DNA of 64,000 bases from Meandrina meandrites. Its lineage: Eukaryota > Cnidaria > Anthozoa > Scleractinia > Meandrinidae. The position numbers and the translations under genes were made by a program. The stretch is taken from the NCBI GenBank assembly GCA_963693305.1, contig OY855913.1, forward strand, positions 18,912,788 to 18,976,787, written 5' to 3'. This document shows positions 57,287 to 64,000 of the stretch, one piece after another; positions within the stretch are counted from its first letter, which is position 1; each line of letters begins with the position of its first letter. Under the pieces are notes generated by a model. That model was not told the DNA's origin, searched no databases, and worked only from the letters and a program-made list of their open reading frames with translations.

Positions 57287-59385
57287 TATGGAAGGTATGT
57301 AACACATTTTTCCCTTTATTTCTTGCCCTTTTAGGCGGATGCTCAATAAACATATCTACAGTATTTGACTCATCGTGGAAAAGGCTTCGAAACGTTATTG
57401 TAAAATTTATAGTTTTTCATGAAGATTATGGAGTGTCTGGCTTAGAGTAATATCATTATGTGTTTACTCATATTCTTGCCAAAAACTTCACATTCATATA
57501 TCTGTAAAATAAAAAAGTGATTTTCCCCCCAATTTTGTAGCTCTCTGTAAAGGTTATTTTAAATAATTATGTATTCATTGCTCTGCTCCCAAAAAGAGAC
57601 TGCTTTGCAGCCCTTGTTATGGTCACACAGTGCTTTGAAGCATTGCGTGACTGACAATCCAAACAGGTGCAATTGAGAGAAGGGATGTTTAGCCAGTACC
57701 TGCTTGCTGGAGTGAGAAACATTTCTATACACTAAGCATAAGTTTAGATATTTAACGGCTCTGATGCCTTGCTTTATATAGTTGGGCTTGCGAGAAAGTT
57801 GACCTTCTCAACCCTCACAATGATTTGCATTAAATTTCATATCAAAATATCAATATTAACACAAACATGCAGGCCATGATAGTAAAATTGCTGACCATGA
57901 TCAGCAATATCATTGTGGGGAATTGTCTTAATTTGTGATCATGCTTTCTGAGCTGCTATAACTCTTCAAAATACTCCCAGAGACAAACAATCCCTTTACG
58001 AGTTCATGAGTTTTTCAAATGAAAGCTGATGATGTGGTACTGTTTGTCACGATGTATTCAAGGTGGTTCTAAAATTCTGGATGAAACCCTAGTGTGTGGC
58101 CATTCAAATGAAAGCTATAGAGCAGTACTTTTGTATATTGCTGTTTATTATGCTGTACAGTGTGGTTCTAACTTTACACATAGGACTGTGGACGTAGCCC
58201 AATGTGTAACCATTCAAGCAGTACTTTATGGTGATGTTCCAATGTGAAAAACTAATTGGAATTTTTTTTTGCAAAAAGTTGTCACAGTTGGAAGTGAAAG
58301 GGTTACAAAATTTATGTATGGAGACGACTAATGACAAGTTATGTTACAAAAGTGTTTTAATTTAGCCTTTTTTGTGACATTACTCAGGAGACTATTTAAT
58401 GTGTAATTATTTCCTGACATTCTGTGTTCCCATCTTAGGCTCAGTGTGTTTGACTGTTTTAAGTTGCGTCTTGTAACAAGAGGCTATTTATAAAACTATT
58501 TTCATCCTCACTATTGTTAGTCATCTTGTCTTCCTAACGGCTTCTTTGTCATTTGTCGAGTGCTGTTCTACAAAATGAAACCATTACTGCTGTTTTCTAC
58601 AATGCAATATGTTTTGAAGCTTTTTAAAATTATAGCTGTCAGTGAACTCCCCTTTCAGGCTTGCTTCCACGCTCAGTAAAACAAGGTTTCTTAATTTCTT
58701 TTCTTTTTTGTGTGAAATACCAAATCAATTCCGCGCATTTATAATTATTTCAATTCCTAATCTTGATAGCTAGAAAAACTTGAAATACAGGTGCCGATGT
58801 AACTAAACGCCAAACAATATTAAGTTAAGAAATTTAAAGGTCATAATTAGCATAATTATATATTGTTCAAAGTAGAGTAGTTATTAGAGAACCTTCAGCT
58901 AATACAACTGTAGTTCATTATGTCCAAAAGTATGGTAATTAATTGAATTCTGGATTCACAGACCATTTGATTTAAATTTACAAGTGATTTTGAACCTTCG
59001 ACCAAAAAAAATGTGTACCGTGTGCATCCTAGCTTGTTATGGACACAAATGCGGTGAAGCACAGCTAGTAGAAATACCTTTGTACGGAGCTTAAAAAAAG
59101 AGTAAAGAAAACTTTGTAAAAAGCTCAACTCAATTTCTATTGTATTACATGTAGTTGAAATGTATTGTATAACAAAGGAGAGTTGAAATAAACGTTAAAA
59201 GTCACTGACCAACTTCCTTATCCATAATTATTGGAAACATGGCTTTATGGGAGTGGATTAGCGCTTAATTTGCAGTACGAAACTAAGGGGGCGCAAATTG
59301 GGCAATCACCGCTAACATTCATAAACATTTAAAACCTCTTCTATTCTCTTTCGCTTCGCTCAGCCAAATAGAAAACATTTCTATT
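57287..59385. other. no gene recognised
   Basis: AT-rich, with only short frames. The word CTTGTAGAAGTGTTTGTTAA just before this stretch (about 57028) also occurs, diverged, at about 38751, hinting at another dispersed element with unmapped ends. Confidence 0.35.
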
Positions 59386-59391
59386 ATGCAT

Positions 59392-59831
59392 CAGTCAATT
59401 CCAGCAGTGCCCATCCCCCCCGGGCATTAGCATTTCTTTAAAAAAAATTGGCAAATTCCCCGGGGTGGGTATGAAGGAACCGGGCAAATGCCCCCGGGTT
59501 GATTGTTTTCAATCTCTCGATAGGTTCTATAAGAATATAAAACAAGTTGTTGCTTCTTAGCAATGAAGTAATATCTAAAATTGAGAAAATATACCTTTAA
59601 AAACATCCACGAGCTTCTCTAGTCCTTCATGGACTAGCTAATTTGCAACGTACTCCACGTCTTGGCCTATAAACGCCTCCATCATGAATACGCGACTCGC
59701 TTTCCAAACCACGTGTCAAATGCCGGGAGATCAACCCGAGGTACGCAAATTCCCCACCCTTGGGACGGGCAACATTAGGAAATGCCCCGCGGTTGCCCGG
59801 GGGGTGGGATGGGCACTGCTGGAATTGACTG
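59392..59831. mobile_element. TIR element, CAGTCAATTCCAGC ends, ATGCAT flanks
   Basis: 440 bp. Inverted ends CAGTCAATTCCAGCAGTGCC are matched for about 26 bp, then C-rich and G-rich counterparts. ATGCAT borders both ends (59386-59391, 59832-59837), either a 6-bp duplication or part of the repeat, because the word is itself a palindrome. Non-coding. Confidence 0.82.
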
Positions 59832-60009
59832 ATGCATTATAAGTAAGGACGCAAACAACACCCGCTAATTAACAACTAAAAGAAATACATTCAAACATTA
59901 ACCTCGTTGGGCAGCCGTTTAGTAACGCATGCAAGCGCGAGAATAAATTCTCGTGTGTTCTCTCATCTTAAGTGACCCTGATAGAAATGCTAAATTTTGT
60001 TTTAGTTTA

Positions 60010-60188
60010 CAGTAGAATCCTCCAGAGGAAACGAAAATTGGTTCGAGTAATCGGGATAAAATTACAGAGAAGCACTATCCGAGGGAAACGATTGGTTCGA
60101 GAGATCAGGAGTTTCAAAAATCGAGTGTTGGAGAAATAGCTTAGCTTAGCTTAGCTTAGCTTAGTTCGGTAGGGTAGGGTTGGATTGG
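60010..60188. repeat. decayed pogo-like repeat and TTAGC microsatellite
   Basis: TTCGAGTAATCGGGATAAAA and TTCGAGAGATCAGGAG resemble the interior of the 18697-18873 element. An array of five TTAGC units follows (60137-60164), then degenerate GGTAGGGT. Confidence 0.45.
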
Positions 60189-61188
60189 GTTTAGTTTGGT
60201 TCATGTTTAATTTAGTCAAAAGTTCATAAGCTAGAAGTTTACATCTAGTATTTCGGCGTGTGCCAGTCTGGGCGTGTGCTATGTCTCGCGAGTAGGCGCG
60301 CGAGAAAATGACGTATTGATGGCATGCACGCGCAATGATGGTGTGCACGAGTGCACTTGCAATATAATAAGATTGTTGCAAATAAAATCATGGCCTTCGG
60401 TCGCGGTCGTAATTGGTTTGTGAGGGCCCTTTATTTTGGCGGACTATGAAAAGAAAGCGAATTTTTTTTCACCATGAGCCCAAAGAAGATGTTTGTTCGG
60501 ATAGCGTCGCTTGAAAGGGCAGTCAAGACGAAGAAACCAATTAGGCAACTCTCGCATAACCGGAAGACAAGCGCTTCTCGCCCGGTTTGCGAGCGAACCA
60601 ATCATAAGCCGCGAACAGCAAATGCTTCAACGCAATTGGCTACTGGTTCGCGGAAAAGCCGTTATGAAAATAGCCTCCTCGCGAAGACATATCTCAGGCA
60701 AAATCTCAGGCCTGTTACCGCATATGTGGACTTCTAAAGCAGAGATGGCCCTGGGGACGAGGTAGTGAACTTCTGAGTCTACTTCTGGCTTATTCTGGCT
60801 TAGTTCAGTTCCGTTATGTTCAGTTTTAGTTTAGTTTATTCTTTGTTGGCATGTGACGTCATAAAATTCTAAACTCAAAAATTGCAAGGTCTTCTGAATT
60901 CTATCTACACTAGGTTGAAGATGCCCTAGAATAAAAACATTTTGCACGTTTTCAGTCCTGTAGTGTCTTTCGCTTTGAAAATACAGCATTTTGAATTTCC
61001 GAGTTTTAACCTTGCGTGACACGAAGATAGTGGCCGCGGCAAAGCTTTACTGGTTACAAAAAGGTATCCTTTTACGGTTTTCAACACTTTAAGCATTTAA
61101 AGTCTTAAGAGATGTGTTTATGCGCATATATACGAGCTCACGGGCGAAGAGAAAGCGCTTTCATCGCAAAAAGTGAATTTCAGATGGT
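60189..61188. other. no gene recognised
   Basis: Two overlapping frames at 60474-60765 are basic and not recognised. CCAAT and ATTGG words cluster near 60595-60640. Nothing firm. Confidence 0.35.
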
Positions 61189-62756
61189 TTGGCTGTCTTT
61201 TCGAAGATTATCGAAAAATACGTAGCCAGCTGTCTTCTTAACTTTTTACATGACAACAACATGTTATATGAGTATCAATCAGCCTTCAGGTCAGGTCACT
61301 CTACAGAAACAGCTCTAATCAGACTTACGGATCACATCCTGAAAAACATGGACAATGACGAAGTGACCGGCCTGGTATTTATAGATTTTCGTAAAGCTTT
61401 TGATGTTATAAATCACGAACTTCTTCTAAAAAAGCTGTCTATTTACGGTGCAAGCTCTCCGTCTGTTGCCTGGTTTCAATCGTACCTGTCTCAGAGAAAG
61501 CAATTTATTACATTAGGGAAAACCACATCTGAACAACTGACTATCAGACAGGGCGTTCCCCAAGGATCAATATTGGGAACGGTGCTCTTCCTCCTGTTTG
61601 TCAATGACATGCCTCTAAACGTTCACAAGTCAACTATGGATATCTATGCAGACGATACCACCTTGTCTTTAAGCTCAGACTGGAAAGCTATTCCTGCACG
61701 AAACAAATCATTAACAAAGGACTTGACAGAAGTTGAGAAATAGACTAGTGAAAACAAAATGTTTATAAATACCAAGAAAACCAAAGCGTTGTTGGCTACG
61801 GGAAAGCGTCTGCGCAGACGTCTAGCCCATGACACAGGAAAATTTGAAGCTAGGATGCAAAACGCAGAAATTGAACAAGTTGGTAGCCATAAACTTCTTG
61901 GAGTGATAATCGACGAGAACCTAACTTACGAAGCACATGTTGACGAACTATGTAACAAACTTTCAAAACGAATTGGTCTTCTACGCCATATAAGCTGCTG
62001 CTTGAAAAAGAATCAAAAATTGATCTACTATAACGCAGTAATCAAACCCCTCTTCATGTATGCAAGCACAGTATGGACATCGTGTAACAAAGAGGCACTC
62101 GAGAGAGTTCTCCGTATGCAAAAACGGGCTGCGCGTATTATTCTTGCAGCACAACGTACTAGTCGAACTGTCACTTTATTTAATAAGCTAAACTGGATCC
62201 CCTTTTACAAAGAAGCTTATATAAATCGATGTGCACTGACCTACAAAAGGATAAACAGAACTTTACCTGAATACATGAACACATCTTTAAGGAAAAACTC
62301 TGACGTCCATTCGAGAAGTACTACTAGAAATTGTAATTTAAATTTATTATGCCCCTCTCACAGAAACGCCTCGGAGAGAGGACGCACTTTCGCCGTCAGA
62401 ACTATTAAAGATTAGAACAGTTTACCCCGGTCTTTTAAAACAGAGAAGTCCGTTAAATCGTTTAAGGCTAAATTATGTGATACTATTCTTAACTCTCAGA
62501 AAACTGATGGAATTTTTTAACTCTTATTATTCGTAGTATGTTTGAAATTCTAAGTCCAGTTTATTATTTGTAACCATTTTTAAATAGTAACTTAATTAAG
62601 TATTTTATTGTAAATAATATCGTATTTTAGCATTTTATTGTAAATAATATATTTTTAGCACTCTAATTATTTTAAGCTGAGGGCCCCAAGTTTATCAGTA
62701 ACTTAAGTTACTGTCACGGGTCACCCTCATTAAATAAAGTCTTTCACTTCACTCTT
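61180..62756 (+). mobile_element. CR1/L2-like LINE copy with TTCACT tail
   Basis: Contains the RT pseudogene, then about 200 bp of AT-rich 3' UTR (with a TAGCATTTTATTGTAAATAA repeat at 62580-62660) and the 3' end TTAAATAAAGTCTTTCACTT followed by CACTCTTTCACTT. The left border is uncertain. Confidence 0.8.
61189..62520 (+). pseudogene. LINE reverse transcriptase, 5'-truncated, two stops
   Basis: One reading frame runs from FSKIIEKYVAS to KTDGIF and a TAA at 62518. It covers the palm and thumb of a non-LTR reverse transcriptase of the CR1/L2/Jockey-like group. Visible motifs: QSAFRSGHSTETAL, FIDFRKAFDVINHELL (first catalytic Asp), RQGVPQGSILG, IYADDT (YADD), then HKLLGVIIDENL and a C-terminal helical region. 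Upstream endonuclease and early RT parts are missing, so the copy is 5'-truncated. TAG at 61741 and 62413 interrupt the frame, and both stand where tryptophan (TGG) is expected (VEK-W; IKD-W-NSLP). The frame is otherwise intact, so it died recently. It opens at a TTG with no genuine start codon. Confidence 0.93.
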
Positions 62757-62791
62757 TCACTTGGCTGATTTCCAGCGGCCATGTTGGTGTA

Positions 62792-62934
62792 CTACCCTGA
62801 GTGCCATGCCAGAGGGTTTTTTTGTTTTGTTTTGCGGCGACAGTGAGCGGCGAAGCCGCGACGCGGCGTCGTCGCTCACTGTCGCCACAAAACAAAACAA
62901 AACAAAAACAAAAACCCTCTTGCACCCAGGGTAG
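62792..62934. mobile_element. hAT-like foldback MITE with 8-bp TSD
   Basis: 143 bp between exact duplications TTGGTGTA (62784-62791 and 62935-62942). Inverted ends start CTACCCTGAGTG / CTACCCTGGGTG, then AGAGGGTTTTT, T/A-rich tracts, and a GC-rich core GGCGACAGTGAGCG with its complement. An 8-bp duplication fits hAT. The ORFs here only read the hairpin. Confidence 0.88.
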
Positions 62935-63294
62935 TTGGTGTACCAAAGTTGTACAGGAACGTGGCGTCTCCATACAAACGCTCTGTAAAATTGCGTGAAA
63001 CGTTTTGGCAAATAACTTGAAAGAAACAGCGTACCACAGAGACCTGAGACGGGGAAGTTTTGTCCGGTGTAAGCTGTTATAACATTTCATTTTCTTGGCT
63101 TCTTTCATTGGACGGTTTTTAATTTATTGTTTTTATGGCGTGACACCGCGCCGTGCCCCTCCGCAGAAAGGCACGGCTACAAAGCGCCCAAAATTGAGCG
63201 GTTACCAAGCAAGATGTCCGCCATGATTGTAACATTTGTCGACTTTCTCCTATGTTTCTTTATCGTATAATATGCTATTACATTGATTTTCACG

Positions 63295-63421
63295 ATGGGG
63301 AAAAGGTATCACTGTGAATATTGTAACCGATCTTTTGCTGACACTCCGCATACAAGGAAAAATCACATCAATGGCGTACAGCACAAGAGGAACCGAAAGC
63401 TTCACTACGATTCATTCAAGG
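63295..63421 (+). CDS. ZMAT5: ZMAT5 (U11/U12-20K) first coding exon, gene continues past window
   Basis: ATG opens MGKRYHCEYCNRSFADTPHT then RKNHINGVQHKRNRKLHYDS and FK before a donor GTAAGT at 63422. This is a U1-C-type C2H2 zinc finger (C7, C10, H24, H30). MGKRY-C-YC-RSF-D---RK-H--G-QH is the characteristic start of ZMAT5, the 20-kDa protein of the U11/U12 di-snRNP, which acts in the nucleus in minor (U12-type) intron splicing. The second, CCCH-type finger expected later in the protein is not in the window. The exon is 127 bases and ends after the first base of a codon. The closest alternative would be U1-C, but that begins differently. Confidence 0.88.
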
Positions 63422-63727
63422 GTAAGTACTCAACTTAGAAAGCTTTTCGAAAAGGACCTGTCTAAATATGGTAGTCAAAACGTTTCTTGAAAGCAGTTCT
63501 TATATTGTGGAAAAATGATAAATGATTGGCTTGGTGTACAGAAAGCAGGATATAATATTAATATTTTATTTGCATCTCATAAGACACACATGTATTAACT
63601 GAGATGGACCAAATTGGCCCTAAATTCAGTAGTCCCTACATGTATGTGAGGAGGCTCATCCCAAAAATTGTACCTTTTTCAGAATGGAGGTATAAAAATG
63701 GGAAGGGATTTTAAGAGGTGAAGTAGT
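63422..63727. other. start of ZMAT5 intron 1
   Basis: Begins with the donor GTAAGTACTC; nothing else recognised before the SINE. Confidence 0.6.
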
Positions 63728-64000
63728 GAAGTGAGTGAATACTTTTCGATACTTTATTTACCCTCGGATTATCGAGTAGCCCTAACAGAGCTAATGTCTC
63801 CGAGCATTTCAGCAGTACAACGGTACAACGGGTAAAGACCAGACCACAACACCAGGAAACTTCGTGCCCTACTCTTAACGATGAGTGTGTGAGTTCTTTA
63901 ACGTCCCCTGCTGACCATAACAGTGAAGATGCAGGAGATGGGGCCTACAGTTTATCGTCCTTATCCGAGAAGACTAGAACATCTATCCATTTGCAGATGT
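63728..64000 (-). mobile_element. tRNA-derived SINE (family A), cut by window edge
   Basis: Near-identical to 41651-41905 in the same orientation: AAGTGAGTGAATACTTT, TTTATTTACCCTCGGATT, CTAATGTCTCCGAGCATTTC, TTTAACGTCCCCTGCTGACC. The tRNA head would lie beyond 64000. Confidence 0.92.

Noticed and set aside
60137..60188. Interstitial telomere repeat
   Set aside because: The unit is TTAGC, not TTAGGG, and the following GGTAGGGT is too short and irregular.
60474..60765. Basic 84-87 codon frames as a gene
   Set aside because: Two overlapping frames in the same place, with no homology or splice support.
62749..63108. 119-codon minus-strand frame
   Set aside because: It reads through the hAT-like hairpin and its A/T tracts; the mirror frame on the other strand encodes the same residues.

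Overview
The window looks like nuclear DNA of a non-bilaterian animal, most likely an anthozoan cnidarian such as a stony coral. It is AT-rich, and its genes are split by GT-AG introns. It is crowded with short inverted-repeat transposons, tRNA-derived SINEs, LINE fragments and a Penelope-like remnant, and it has a local cluster of intronless class A GPCRs. No species can be named from sequence alone.

Layout. 1-17 kb has no confidently recognised gene. It holds a 68-bp tandem array (655-1500), two inverted copies of a repeat built from CATGCC/GGCATG palindromes (4015-4508 and 11644-12346), a TIR element with a long G run (9914-10400) and a Harbinger/Tourist-like MITE (14006-14184). A candidate first exon (7782-7819) and a candidate terminal exon (2221-2380) are weak.

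17-36 kb is a GPCR neighbourhood. There is one intronless receptor on the + strand (17177-18139), two close paralogues on the - strand (26437-27507 and 32931-33965), and a broken copy between them (30168-30635) that has lost its start codon, gained a stop and ends after TM4. Flanking DNA is shared around the broken copy and the last intact gene, so they arose by segmental duplication. A rearranged Penelope-like GIY-YIG fragment (29052-29700) lies inside the duplicated unit.

36-45 kb is transposon-rich and gene-poor. It has a 2.2-kb foldback element with ~850-bp arms and TTAA at both ends, a perfect 57-bp inverted repeat pair, two tRNA-derived SINEs, a retroposed LINE 3' end with a 16-bp target duplication, and a TIR element with a 5-bp duplication.

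45.7-56.3 kb is a complete 10-exon ERK1/2 MAP kinase gene (364 aa, TEY activation loop). Its introns contain three SINEs, a transposon nested in another transposon, and a further short TIR element. 56-63 kb has more hairpins and MITEs and a 5'-truncated LINE reverse transcriptase with two TAG stops. The window ends with the first exon of a ZMAT5 (U11/U12-20K) homologue and a SINE cut by the edge.

Working together: the ERK kinase would act downstream of surface receptors, and ZMAT5 serves the minor spliceosome. Nothing in the sequence links the genes beyond proximity. The main biological interest is the GPCR subfamily, which lacks several canonical class A residues, and the transposon biology: a set of CA-rich-TIR elements with 5-bp duplications, a likely LINE/SINE pair sharing a 3' tail, and the palindrome repeat.
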